This document shows positions 45,077 through 55,828 of a DNA stretch of 64,000 nucleotides, piece by piece. Made by a program: the position numbers and the translations under genes. The notes below the pieces were generated by a model. The model saw only the letters and a program-made list of their open reading frames with translations. It ran no database searches and had not been told where the DNA came from. The stretch spans positions 4,611,501 to 4,675,500 of the forward strand of contig OY747717.1 of NCBI GenBank assembly GCA_963556495.2. The letters run 5' to 3'. This DNA comes from Valencia hispanica (taxonomy: Eukaryota > Chordata > Actinopteri > Cyprinodontiformes > Valenciidae). Within the stretch, counting starts at the first letter, position 1, and every line of letters starts with the position of its first letter.

Positions 45077-45150
45077 CCAAAACCTCATGACAATAACCTC
45101 TGCAGCAACCCCACTATTTGATCACGCACAAGCAGGTGATAATTTCGGTT
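45077..45150 (+). pseudogene. hAT-derived relic, right part
   Basis: It continues as QNLMTITSAATPLFDHAQAG, the expected residues after the dimerisation helix of the left part, and then fades. Confidence 0.55.
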
Positions 45151-45653
45151 CCATGCAGAGCAGGAGGAAGTAAACAGACTGTGTGTTCAGGCCACAGCAG
45201 GTGAACCGTTTCTATTTTAAATGGAGTCATTTGATTTAATTGATAATGGCCACATTTCAGGACAGCAACAAACAGGAGGAGCGAATAGAGCATCAAAGAC
45301 AATGGAAGGATCCAGCAGAGAAAGGATGGGAGAGGAGTATATATACTGAGAAAGAGGTGGAAATGACAAAGAAACCAGAGGAGGTGATCAGAGATGAGTG
45401 AAGGTAGCTGGGAGGGGAGCGGCCTGAGGAAGTTAGGAAATCAGGATCAGCTGGGAAGGAATATTTTTTGTTGAGGCGTAGCATGTTTTGGACAGTTATT
45501 CCATCTGGTTCTGGTTGCCGTGCAGTTGGAAGGATTTTTGCTCTTACTTATTTACTTTCAGTTATGATGCATAAGCATGGCACCATTGTGTTGTTTTTGA
45601 AACTGGGAGCAGCAGAGTAGCATCGCAAAACCTCAAATAATACCTGAACCAAA
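45151..45653. other. Spacer without a recognised gene
   Basis: Nothing identified. Confidence 0.35.
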
Positions 45654-45685
45654 GGGGGGGGGGGGGGGGAAGAGAGAGAGAGAGA
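45654..45685. repeat. G16 homopolymer followed by (AG)n
   Basis: Sixteen G residues at 45654-45669 are followed by AAGAGAGAGAGAGAG. Sequencing error is likely in the G run. Confidence 0.85.
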
Positions 45686-45792
45686 AAGCAACTGAGTACC
45701 TAAGTACTTACACCTAAGTATTTAAACTGCATCCTAAGCTGCATTTTTGTTGAATTTTTTTAGAAATCAAGCTCCAAGAAAAATCTATGAAT

Positions 45793-46649
45793 TAGGGGTG
45801 TCAAATTATCGTGTTAATTGCGATCATTTAATTGCAGCCATATTTAGCTTGCTATGTTTTTTAATCGCGTTAATATAATTTTTAATTTTACATTTTCTGC
45901 ATGCGAGTTGCCTTTAAATAAAACCCGTTTTATGCACTGGGCTTCTTGTGCTTGAGTTATTCGAGGTTAACCGCACCCTAAAGTGGACATCGGTTGGCTT
46001 CCATCGTTTTTAGACCCCTCTAGCGATTCTTTCTCCAAAAAGAAAACAAAACAAAAAAACAACCAGCGGCAAATCTAGCAACTCTTTATGGTGTTTTTGG
46101 AAACTTTTGGGTGAAGCATGTAACGCTGTTCCTCTTCTCAGCGAGCAGCGGGGCGCTCTCCCGTCTCAGCGCTCACAGCAGGTAACCAGTCTGCACTGCA
46201 CACTGCAGCTCGCCTCCACCCGGCCGCCCAGGTCCACTGGTATGGCAAGCCATCGGAATCAAAAGTGATGCGCATATTACGTGTTGTTTTAACCCGTAAC
46301 ACAGTTGGAGTCAGAGAAGATATTTACCCTAATCTATCGTGCATGCTCGAAACAGAAGGTTGCAGGCGCCACTTGGGACTAGTCACAAAAACCGCAGAAT
46401 GTAAATGGCTGGGACTGCATCTGTTCAGGTCTGTTAAATACAATAAATGACTTCATAAGGCTGGGTTTTTAATTAAATGTATCAAACTTTTGTTCTACCA
46501 CAATAATGTCATGAGTTTAAGAGAAAATACCTGAAGATGAGGGCTTTAATCAGCCATTATTTGGTGAGATAAAAAAAGAGAATAAGATTAATTAATTACA
46601 GATCATAATTAATTAATCTCAAAGTTTTTTTAATCTCATGACAGCACTA
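45793..46649. mobile_element. hAT-type MITE, copy 2, with 8-bp TSD
   Basis: It begins TAGGGGTGTCAAATTATCGT and ends CATGACAGCACTA. CTATGAAT (45785-45792) and CTATGACT (46650-46657) flank it with one mismatch. Subterminal AATTGCGATCATTTAATTGC-type words and the inner CATGCGAGTTGCCTTTAAAT are shared with copy 1 at 33579. It is 857 bp, with an extra GC-rich segment near 46135-46240 that copy 1 lacks. Confidence 0.85.
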
Positions 46650-46789
46650 CTATGACTAGGTGCAAAGCATTTGTGCTTAGGGCCCCCAAATGGCTAGCTC
46701 TCCACCACCCATGCCCACAGATCTTACAGGTATCAATTATATTTTTTACATACAGTCAAGTTGGTTTGAAGAGCTTTTTACCCTTAAAG

Positions 46790-47050
46790 GGGACATGTTA
46801 TGCAAGTTTAACTTTTTCCGTCGTTTTGTGTTGCCATTTGGGTTTCTGCTGCCTCTATAAACACTCGAAAAATGAATAAAAACCATCCATTTTCTTAGCA
46901 AATTTTTGCTGTCAGAAATCTTGTGCTTCTACAAGCCGTTTGAAAAAGTGCCTCATTGTGACGTCACAGCGAGCAGAATTTGCATTTAACCGCCCCTCAA
47001 CTGTCAAACTCCGCCCACCAACTCCATGCTGTTCTCATGTGTGGGAAACC
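46790..47050. mobile_element. MITE fragment beginning TTAA-AGGGGACATG
   Basis: TTAAAGGGGACATGTTATGC, TCATTGTGACGTCACAGCGA and CTCCGCCCACCAACTCC are typical of a common fish MITE. The right terminus was not found. Confidence 0.5.
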
Positions 47051-48540
47051 TGCAACCTAGTAACGAGATGGGGGGGTCGGAGCAAACAGATTTTCACAGC
47101 TAAATAAACCTGGGCTGAGTAAACATCATTTAATACGGTCAACTTCAGTTATTTCATTCAGTTTACCAATTTTGAATCTAAAGTATTAAATCATCTTGTT
47201 TTACTTTTATCTGTTTGCATGAATTCAGCCATTTCAAAAAAAAAAACACAAACAAGATTCAATGTTAAAAAGAAATCTATTGCAGCTTGTTAAAATGAAA
47301 TAAAAAGAATAATCATTTGGCCAACTTAGTTCAAATAAAATAAACCCACAGCCTTGTTAAATAAATATAACAATCCATCAGCAAGTTTTTATGTCCAGCA
47401 AAGATAAATTATCTGCTGCAGCCTGACTGCTTTGGTGAAAAAGAAAGCTGTTATTTTTGAGTATATATCAAGGATAGGGGTCCTTAAAAACTGGGCTGGT
47501 GCTCGTCTTATCCCAGAGAACACAAAAACTCAAGTAGATACATGATACGAAAAATAACTTAAAATTAGCGTTTTGTGACTCATACAAGACATTTCATTTA
47601 ATGACAGCAAATTTGGGTGAAGTGAGCTGCAGAAATGTTGTCAAAAAGACATGAAGCATCAGATCTCCCGGAGAAGACAAGGAACACCTGCAGAATGCAT
47701 TAAACAGAACAAAACCATTTTAAAAAAACAATCGTGTGTTTGATGTCCCTCTGAAAATGACTGAGCCCAAGCAAAGACACCTGCAGCAGGGCCAGGGGTC
47801 AGGACGCCAGCTCACCAGCACCCAGTTACCGTTTGCAGAAAATACTTGAACTAATATTACTCCCTCACAAATTATTTCCTCATTTTTACATTTTATACTA
47901 ATCTATCTTCTAACATGTCTATTGCTCATATATGAAGGTTGCCACGTTTTTAAAAGGAATCTGAAGTCAGAAACATTTTCTAGGTTTTCCTGAATTACAT
48001 TGTTGCACATAAAATATGCATTGATGAGTGAAGTTCAGTGTCAGTCGGACACACGACAAGAACGGCAAATGAAAGTCTAGACAAACCTTAACAAGAGTGT
48101 GAATTAATGACTTCATTAATGTTTGGAGGGGCCCCGAGCTGCACGGCGAGAAATCACGGCCCGTCAGCAGAGGCTCCACTTGTTTGCCTTAAAGCTCCTG
48201 ATGAGACACTCGTCCATGACCACAAATCCATGTTCCACATGTTCACCCCTTTAGCGAGCTCCCCCGATGATGCTCAGCTCATGCTCCATAAAAGTGCATT
48301 ACTAAAGGAGCAGATATGGATCAGAAGAGGTGAGACCGTGGTAATACATACAGCTGAAACTAGATATTTACATACGCTGTCTAAAAAGACACATTTTTAT
48401 TTGTTTCCCACTGACTAAAATTCACTCTACAAGTCTTGATGAGAGGCCAGAATTTAGTTTTCAAATGCGCACAGGGACATAGACAAAACTTTGGGAAAAA
48501 TGTCCCGTGATTTAAATTGTTTGGCCATTGTTACATGTGG
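47051..48540. other. Spacer without a recognised gene
   Basis: AT-rich, short frames only. Confidence 0.4.
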
Positions 48541-50345
48541 GGGCAGGGGTGCCGCCAGAAATTCTGGGCCCCCCATATTTTTCACAGATAAAATTTACCC
48601 CAATAAACATGCCTTGTACACTTTTAAAAAGATACTTACTATTTTGTATTGGTAAAATGTTTAAAGATAAGGAACAAAGCCTACAAAACAAGAAAAAAAC
48701 GATGGAAATATGTAGTTGTTTACATAAAAGGGAGAACATTTATTATCTCAATTGCAAGCACAACAGAACATAATGCACACATGTTGACATGTACTTTACA
48801 TGAACAAGCTTTAGCTGAGTCAAACTGATCAATCAGGAAACATCAGCTAGAATAAATCCATAACAAAATCCCACCAGGACTAATAGCAAAATTATTATTT
48901 TTTGTCCCCCAGTCAACTTGTTACAGCTTAGAAGTAATATTTTCTTAACTGAATTGTTGAATATTATGTTAACTATACAACAGAAAAAAATAATTAGACA
49001 ATCAAGTTAGTTTTTTACTGCCTTGGTAGCTGACCATGAACACCTCACCTGGCACTGAGAGGACTGGGTCATTAGTAGGAGGACGAGGTGCAGACAATAA
49101 AGCTGACTATGCATCTGTATAAGTCAAGCAAGCACACACACGCACATAAATATAATATTTTTATTGGCCTATTTAGTTTTCTTAATATAAATATTAAAAT
49201 ATCTATTTTCTAAACTCATTATAGCCGATGGATCATTCCATTTTAATTAATTATTTTTCTGGGACATTTCATATTAATAACGTCAAGCATCAATCTTATC
49301 AGCAGATTTATTGAACTGATTTATTCATTTTTGAAGCTTGTAGATTACTTTTTGTTTCGTAAAGTTATCATTATGTGAGAACACAGGTAGATATCAGGTG
49401 TTTAGGAGCTTTAATCTTGGTGAAGTTTCGCGCTCGTTCGGCTGAGGATGTGGGTGTACAGCGGCCGCTGAATCTGTGTCTATGAGACATGATAACCCGG
49501 AGACAGCAGAGACTGTTGGATGTAAATAATTATTCAGTAATTATTTTACTAAGCTAGCTAGATAAACACAGGTAATGTATGTAGCAACAAAAGTAGGTCT
49601 GAAAGTTTTAGAATAGGACAAGCTACCTTTCTTTTTGAAAAACTGTGTAACATACTGTTGACCTCGGCGTTCTCTGTCTTCTCTTTCCTTCGTTTCTTTG
49701 CGTTTTTGATGTCCTGACTTTTTATGTGACATGCCTGCGTCTGTCACTGTCTGCGCTGCATCATAGAAAGAGACGTTATGCTAGCAAGTAGTGATGTGTC
49801 GGTCGCGAACGAACCGGCTCTAAGAGCCAACTCTTTGAAGTGAACGATAGGAGCCGGCTCGTCATTGGGAGCCGTTTTTTTTATTTTTTCATTCCCCCCC
49901 ACGCTTGTTTTAGTACATTTGGTACACATAGTTTTGCATTAATTTTGGTGATAAATATACATTAAGCAACAGAAAATCTGAGGAGCCACTTGGGAGCCGA
50001 AAGAGCCGATTCTTTATGGTGAGCCAAGCCAAAAGAACTGGCTCTCCAAAAAGAGCTGGAATTCCCATCACTACTAGCAAGCAGCTCAGAAGGACAGGTG
50101 GAATGAACCATTGTAAAGGGGAGGGGTGTGACTGAAACAGTAAATAAATTATTTGTTAAATATTAAATCTATGGTCGAAATACACAAAATACACATTAAG
50201 CGCATGAGGGGCCCTAGCACATTTAACGTATGTATTAAAATGAGAAAATAGATAGGAAAAGAAAAAAAGGGGTCTGCTCTTCTGGGCCCTTCATCAGCCT
50301 GGGCCCTTAGAATCGTCCTAACCTTCCACCCCTTTACGGCGCCCA
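48541..50345. mobile_element. Large DNA-transposon-like unit, non-coding
   Basis: The left end has AGGGGTGCCGCCAGAAATTC and TGGGCCCCCC; the right end, read inverted, has GGCGCCGTAAAGGGGTGG and GATTCTAAGGGCCC, roughly complementary. Together they suggest a ~1.8-kb element with imperfect termini. A younger MITE is nested at 49789-50073. No transposase frame is seen. Boundaries are approximate. Confidence 0.45.
49789..50073. mobile_element. hAT-type MITE with perfect 8-bp TSD
   Basis: TAGTGATGTGTCGG and the inverted right end TAGTGATGGGAATTC define inverted termini. CTAGCAAG flanks both sides exactly (49781-49788 and 50074-50081). Subterminal AGAGCCAACTCTTTGAA and its counterpart CTGGCTCTCCAAAAAGAGC form hairpins. 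It is 285 bp. The clean duplication suggests a relatively recent insertion. Confidence 0.95.
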
Positions 50346-50384
50346 TGTGTGGGGGAGTGGGGGGCGATAGGGAAGCTTGCAAGT

Positions 50385-50489
50385 CTGAGAACACAATCCC
50401 AACTGTGAAGTACGAGGGTGGCAGCATAACATTTTAGGGTTGTTTTGCTGCAAGAGGAACTGGTGCACTTCACAAACAAGACAATACTA
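50385..50489 (+). mobile_element. Tc1-like transposase relic, short
   Basis: ACTGTGAAGTACGAGGGTGG followed by TTAGGGTTGTTTTGCTGC gives VKYEGGSITF, a stop and GCFAARGTG, the KHGGG..MVWGCF block of Tc1-like enzymes. Confidence 0.6.
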
Positions 50490-50950
50490 GAGGCCTGTTT
50501 CCACTATCGGAACTTCAGGGTAATTTTACCCGACCTTCACGGTATGCTCGTGTCTCAATTTCACCAGGCCTGGCCAAAAGGACCGCATCCCAGGCCATTT
50601 CAGGAACCAATGTACCAGCCAACGAGTACCAGCCTTGAGGTATGTACTTGGAAATGGACCGGTAGAGTCGCTGGGCAGGACCTGTGGTTCACTCATGCTG
50701 ATTGGTTGTAGCTCAGTGGGAAAGGATATCAGCAGACGTTGCCACACAACCGGCTTTCGTAAAATTGGAAGAGTTGCTGGCGAAGCAGTTTATAGCAACC
50801 AGAAACGTGGCAACATTCTATGCCTCTTCCATTGCCAATCTCTTGTTATTCTGCTATGCTGGTGTGGGCACCTTTTGGTGCTGATCATTGCCACTGTCAC
50901 AACCTGGCTCATCGGGTCATGACAAAATAGGAAACACTGTTTTTAGCAGC
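50490..50950. mobile_element. MITE with GTTTCCACTATCGG end, right end unclear
   Basis: The left end matches the split MITE at 21262/22180. The body includes CAACGAGTACCAGCCTTGAG and CTGATTGGTTGTAGCTCAGT. The 60- to 95-codon frames here lack any recognisable domain. Confidence 0.45.
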
Positions 50951-50970
50951 AAGTTTGAATAATTTATTAA

Positions 50971-51540
50971 AGGTGCAATATGTAATAATTTCCCAGTGAA
51001 ATAATCACACAACAGTCTAATGTCTCAATCATGTTGGAAGGAAGGTTACATTGAAACAGATTTTATTCTCAGCCGGACAGGTGGCAGAGGGACGTGGTCA
51101 TTCTTTACAATCTGTCCCGCCTCCATACTTCCTGGTTCCAGAGCCAATCACATGTGAGCCTGCAAGGTTGCCAAGTCTTTAACACCAACACTGCACCCGC
51201 ATTTGTAATTTGACACCAACCGGGCTAGAGGCTAACGCTGAGCTAACAATGCTAGCAGTAAATTAGAAAATAATAGTTGGATCTAAAAATATCTCCCTTT
51301 TTCAGTTACCATCAACTCGATATTGCAGTGTAATGTATTTATCTACTTATCAACTTACTGTGTATGACTCGTCTTCGCTCGTCATCTTGAATCTTCTGGC
51401 ACCGATCCTTAACTGGCAACCAGGCATGAAACAAACGAAGGGTAGAAGTTGAGTGGATGAGAGCGGACTCTTTTGTTTTTCTACATGGACTGAAATACTC
51501 AAAATTTGACCAAAAGATGTTATTCTTACATATTGCACCT
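50971..51540. mobile_element. MITE with TTAA target duplication
   Basis: AGGTGCAATATGTAATAATT and the inverted right end AGGTGCAATATGTAAGAATA match over about 16 bp. TTAA lies immediately outside both ends (50967-50970 and 51541-51544). TTAA duplication is typical of piggyBac- or Kolobok-type transposases. It is 570 bp and non-coding. Confidence 0.9.
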
Positions 51541-51864
51541 TTAATAGAAATGTGAAAAAAACAACCTAAACAAACCAAGACAAAACCAAAACCAAAACTG
51601 AGATAAGCTAGGACAACCAGGGTTTTAAAGACTGGAAAGATTGGGCCCAGGTGTTCTGAGAGAGCAGCCGATACAAACCATACCCAGATAGAAGAATACA
51701 TGTTTGAACAGGCAATGTGCGTGATATGCTGACATCTTAGAAAATTCCTTAAAGGGCTAATTTTGTATGGAAACACAACGGCTGAGGGGACTGAGCCAGC
51801 GCATCTTCCCTGTCAGCTTTTTTCCTCCCAGAAATGTCCAGGAACTCATCTAGTGGAAAAGGGC

Positions 51865-52305
51865 CTTATGAGGGAAGAATATTGTGTGAAAATATTAAAG
51901 GAATATTTCAAGTCATCACCCAGGAAGTTGAAGCTTGGGGAAAAAATGGGTCTTCCAAGTGGACTGTGAACCTAAGCATACTGCCAAATTAGTTGGAAAG
52001 TGGCTTCAGGACAGCGAAGTCACGTTTTATAGCGGCCATAGCAAAGTCCTGATCTCCATCCCAGAGAAAAGTTGTGGTGTGAGCTGAAAATGTGTGTGAG
52101 AGTAAGCCGCACCCAGCAACGCCAGCTCTGTCAGGAGGAATGGGCCAAAATTCTACTAAACTATTGTGAGAAGCTTGTGGAAAGAAACCGAAAAACATCT
52201 GACCTGAGTTGTACAGCTTGAAAGGCAATTCTACAAAATACAGAGGAAGCGTGTAAACTTCAAAAAACTGACCAAAACAGGAAAAGCAAATGTATTTTAT
52301 ACAGT
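51865..52305 (+). mobile_element. Tc1-like transposase C-terminal relic
   Basis: AGGAATATTTCAAGTCATCA, GGGTCTTCCAAGTGGACTGT and GAACCTAAGCATACTGCCAA resemble the QxxNDPKHT block; GCTCTGTCAGGAGGAATGGG and ATTGTGAGAAGCTTGTGGAA are the C-terminal end. Numerous substitutions make it inactive. It may belong with the short piece at 50385, separated by two insertions. Confidence 0.7.
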
Positions 52306-52315
52306 GCATGTCATT

Positions 52316-53572
52316 GGGTGCTGTTTGTAAGGTTACAGTCAAAAGTTAACAGCAGTAGTTTGGGTTATTTATAACTGTCATATGATAAATAAATAAATAG
52401 TGGTTCATTTTTCAAAGTCATATTTGCATTTATTTATTTATAAATGTCACAGTTTGAAGCTAAATATTTAGTTAGCAAGCTGAATATTTAGCTTGTGAAC
52501 TAAATACTTAGCTTAACAATTAAATATTTAGTTTACAAATGAAATGTTTTGCTCCAAACAAAATATTTAGGTAACAAGCTATATATTTAGTTTGTAAACT
52601 ACATATTTAATTCAGAACTAAATACTTAGTTAGCAAGCTAAATATTTAGCTAGCAAGCTAAACTGGCTAGCTAACCTTCAGCTCAGATTTACATATTTAG
52701 CTAATATGCAAATTTACTTGACAAAAGTGGAAGTGGACTGCCAAAATAAAATCTGGGTCTGGCAAACCTCTACAAAAACTGCTGTCAAGACTAATTGTCA
52801 CCCCCCCCCCCATCATTGTTTATTTTCCTCCAGACATGTCCAACATTTCATCTTAAAACGTAGGATGAGCCATTTTAACACCAATACAGATGTTTACCGA
52901 TGGATTTACTAACTGCAGCAGGAGTATTGGTGCGTTCCATTTACCTTGGAAATCAAAACTCGGAACAGGGTTTGACGTCACGCCAGCATTCCAGTTAAGG
53001 TAGTCAGATAAGTTGGGATTCCATATGGGGAGGCCCAGATAGTTGTTGGTAGTACCTCTTACAAACATTGTTTTAAGCCGTACTTTCCATATGCAAACAC
53101 CCGTTTTGTTTTGTTAAGTTTAGACACACCCTTACAAGTGTCTCGTGCGAAATACATAGCTTACTGTTGTTGACGCAATGAGCGACCATTTTGAAAGTCA
53201 AAGTCTGAGCGAGAAGACATGTCAGAATTTCAGAGTAATAACTCCAACTTCGGGGGGTGGGGGGGGTGTTGGGCGTTCCAGTTGATTTTACCCACTTGGT
53301 TGTCATAATTTTCGAGTTCTGGCTATAAAAGGAATGCACCATTTATAGAGAGGCTCTGTTTTTATTATTTTAATTGTCCACTTCCGCTTCCGGGCAAGTG
53401 AATTTGCATATTAGGAAAGTATTTAACTCTGAGCTAAATGTTTATCTCAAAGCTAGACATTTATCTAGCCTGTTTAGCTTGCAAGCTAAATATTTAGCTT
53501 TAAACTCAATGTTTTTCTTGAAGCTAAATATTTCGTTTGCAAACTAAATATTTAGTTTTTTACCTTGCTATG
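52316..53572. mobile_element. Fold-back element copy D (right terminus lost)
   Basis: The left end is GGGTGCTGTTTGTAAGGTTA with CAGTCAAAAGTTAACAGCAG. A CTAAATATTTAG-type array runs about 52450-52700 (TTAGCAAGCTAAATATTTAG). The inner arm CCAAAATAAAATCTGGGTCT is at 52740 and the loop at about 52795-52927. After a separate insertion (52929-53341) the right inner arm follows with TTGTCCACTTCCGCTTCC and GCAAGCTAAATATTTAGC. The copy stops near 53572 without the right terminus. The loop is in the opposite orientation to copy A. Confidence 0.8.
52929..53341. mobile_element. Small DNA-transposon insertion in the loop of copy D
   Basis: It begins TGGTGCGTTCCATTTACCTT and ends CTATAAAAGGAATGCACCA, inverted termini of about 11 bp with one mismatch. 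It lies between the loop and the right arm of the fold-back element. The target-site duplication is unclear (TAT/TTT). It is 413 bp, with a G-rich run near 53250. Confidence 0.65.
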
Positions 53573-54639
53573 TTGTAACATCAAAATCAGGTGAAGGTAG
53601 CTGAGGGATCTTTCGAGGATGCTTACCGGATGCCTCCCTTCAGATGAAGATCCCATGACAGATCCGGTATGTATTTCTCCTTAGGAACTTCACAAAGATC
53701 TAGGGAGTGTCTCTGAGAAAAGGGATGTCTGTGTTTCCCCCCCAGTACTTTTAATCCAGGAAGATTTGGCATTGGATGTATGTATCATGTGGATATTTCC
53801 AGTTCCTGGAAAAACACAACACAAGTTTTTTTTCCCCCATGTTTTGGTCCTTGGAAGGTTGCGAAAAGCCGGAGTGTAATTCCTCTGACAGCAGAACGCC
53901 ACCAGCAGCCCTGCAGGGTAAACATGACTGAACAGTTCAAGAGCATACGGATGAAATTTAATCCAAGCTCTCCTCTGTCTCCTCTGCAGGCTGATTTACA
54001 GCCAAGTGCACTCAGCTGCAGTCTCCGAGGAGGCTCGGAAAATGAACCAGGAGTGTTCAGAATGGCGAATTCAAACAAGCGTTGTGGTTGTTTTGCTTTC
54101 CTGCGCACATTTCAAGCTGCTGCAGTGAAACGATCATTGTTCACAACATCGAACAAATCTTTTCTGACTAATCCTGCTGATAAAAATTGACAATAAATGC
54201 AAATATGAGACTTCTGAAGTGACCACGCAGCTGTAACTTTTTTTAAATCATGGGTTTAAAAAGTTGCACATACATCCAAGAAACTGAGGATTCCCACACA
54301 AAGGGACAAACAGCTTGTACCTCCACTGCTGGAATGATAACTGACAGAGCAGGATTGCTGATTAATACACAACAGGCCCAGCATGTTAGGGAAAGCTGGA
54401 GGCAACTTACACTGAACAAACTATGGAGAGATTAGACATGTAAGGAACAAACCAATCACAAAACAAAGACCAATCGGAGAATCACCAGAATACTAAACCA
54501 AGAGATAACAAATAGCACAAATGATGATATCGGTGCAATGGTTCCGTGACAAACATAAGCAAAACAAAAATGCCAAGCAAAGCCTAAACTCTGACTTGTT
54601 TCAGGCATAAATCCCCTCACTGCTGGCAGATCGTAACTC
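53573..54639. other. Spacer without a recognised gene
   Basis: Frames at 53780-54190 (plus) and 53785-54108 (minus) overlap, with no domain. The segment 54527-54604 is repeated at 55756-55828. Confidence 0.4.
54527..54604 (+). repeat. Left copy of an ~78-bp direct duplication
   Basis: GGTGCAATGGTTCCGTGACA and AAAGCCTAAACTCTGAC recur at 55756-55828 (GGCGCAATGATTCAGTGACA) at roughly 80% identity. The copies flank fold-back copy E. Confidence 0.7.
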
Positions 54640-54826
54640 AGCCAATCACACGGCAGCAGCTGCCTGGTCAGATGAGTCTCGATTTCTGCTCCGACATTCA
54701 GGCCAGAATTAGGCTTAAATGACATGACAGTATAGAGCTATCCTCTTGTAACAATTTTGTAACAGTTTGTGGTGATGGTGTAATGGTGTGAATGTAGTTT
54801 CTTGGCACATCTGTATGGGGGCCGTT
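54640..54826 (+). mobile_element. Tc1-like transposase relic (second family)
   Basis: TCAGATGAGTCTCGATTTCT, the WSDESRF block, then GCTCCGACATTCAGG, GTGGTGATGGTGTAATGGTG and TTCTTGGCACA match the middle of a Tc1-like enzyme. Fold-back copy E directly follows. Confidence 0.65.
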
Positions 54827-55757
54827 TGCAAAGTTGCGCAGTCAGAAGATACCAGCAATAATTTGGGTCGTTTAGCTTGCCATAGGATACATAAATGGAG
54901 GTTCATTTTTCAAAGTCCTTTTTGCATCCATGTTATTTATTCGTTTATGAATACCACCATTCCAAACTAAATATTTAGTTAGCAAGCTAAATATTTAGTT
55001 TACAGATTAAATAATTACTTTGTAATCTTAATATTTAGTTAGCAAGCTAAATAATTACTTTGTAATCTAAATATTTAGTTAGCAAGCTAAATATTTAGCT
55101 TAAAACTTAAATATTTAGCTCCGAACAAAACATTTAGCTGGTTAACTAAATGTTTAGGGTACAAACTAAATACTTAGCTAGCAAGCTAAACTGGCTAACT
55201 AAATATTTAGCTTCAAACTCAACATTCAGCTCAGAGCTAAACATTTAGCTTGTAAATTAAATATTTAGCGTAGTCTACAAACTAAATTTTTAACTTCAAA
55301 CTAAATACTTAGTTAGCATGCTAAATATTTAGTTTAAAGATAAATACTTAGCTAGCAATCTGAACTGGCTAGCTAAATATTTAGCTTCGAACATTTAGCT
55401 CACAGCTATTAATTTAATTTACAAATAAAATATTTAGCTCCAAACTAAACATTATCTTGTCAACTAAATATTTAGTCTACAAACCTAATATTTAACTTCG
55501 GACTGAATACTTAGTGAGCAAGCTAAATACTCAGTTTGAAGCTAAATATTTAGCTAGCAAGCTAAACTAGCTAACATTTAGCTCAGAGCTAAATATTTAT
55601 CTAATATACAATTGACTTTATAAGTCAAAGTGGACTACCAAAATAAAAGCTGGGTCTTGCGAACCTCTGTAAACAGCTGGCGAAACTGAATGTCACCTTT
55701 TTATCACCGTTTATTTTCCTCAGGCATGTCCAACATTTTAGCTTAAAACAGAGGATG
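54827..55757. mobile_element. Fold-back element copy E (half element)
   Basis: The left terminus is GGCCGTTTGCAAAGTTGCGC with CAGTCAGAAGATACCAGCAA. A long array at about 54964-55610 contains at least nine perfect CTAAATATTTAG palindromes joined by TTAGCAAG-type spacers. The inner arm CCAAAATAAAAGCTGGGTCT is at 55640 and part of the loop (CATGTCCAACATTTTAGCTT) is at 55724. The element ends in the loop, and the right half is absent. It is flanked by an ~78-bp direct duplication. Confidence 0.8.
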
Positions 55758-55828
55758 ATTTAGGCGCAATGATTCAGTGACAAACAGAAGTAAAAAACAA
55801 AATGTACAGTAAAGCCTAAACTCTGACA
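55756..55828 (+). repeat. Right copy of the ~78-bp direct duplication
   Basis: See the left copy at 54527-54604. This copy begins exactly where the fold-back loop is broken. Confidence 0.7.

Noticed and set aside
44031..45084. Clean 8-bp duplication around the BED-finger hAT element
   Set aside because: CCACAAAT and CCAAAACC match at only five of eight positions without assuming later changes.
48541..50345. 8-bp target duplication for the 1.8-kb unit
   Set aside because: ATGTG-G-rich words near both ends look similar but do not line up with the inferred termini, so I do not claim a duplication.
54964..55610. CRISPR-like array of repeated CTAAATATTTAG
   Set aside because: Repeats are 12 bp with spacers that are themselves related and irregular, inside a fold-back element of animal DNA.
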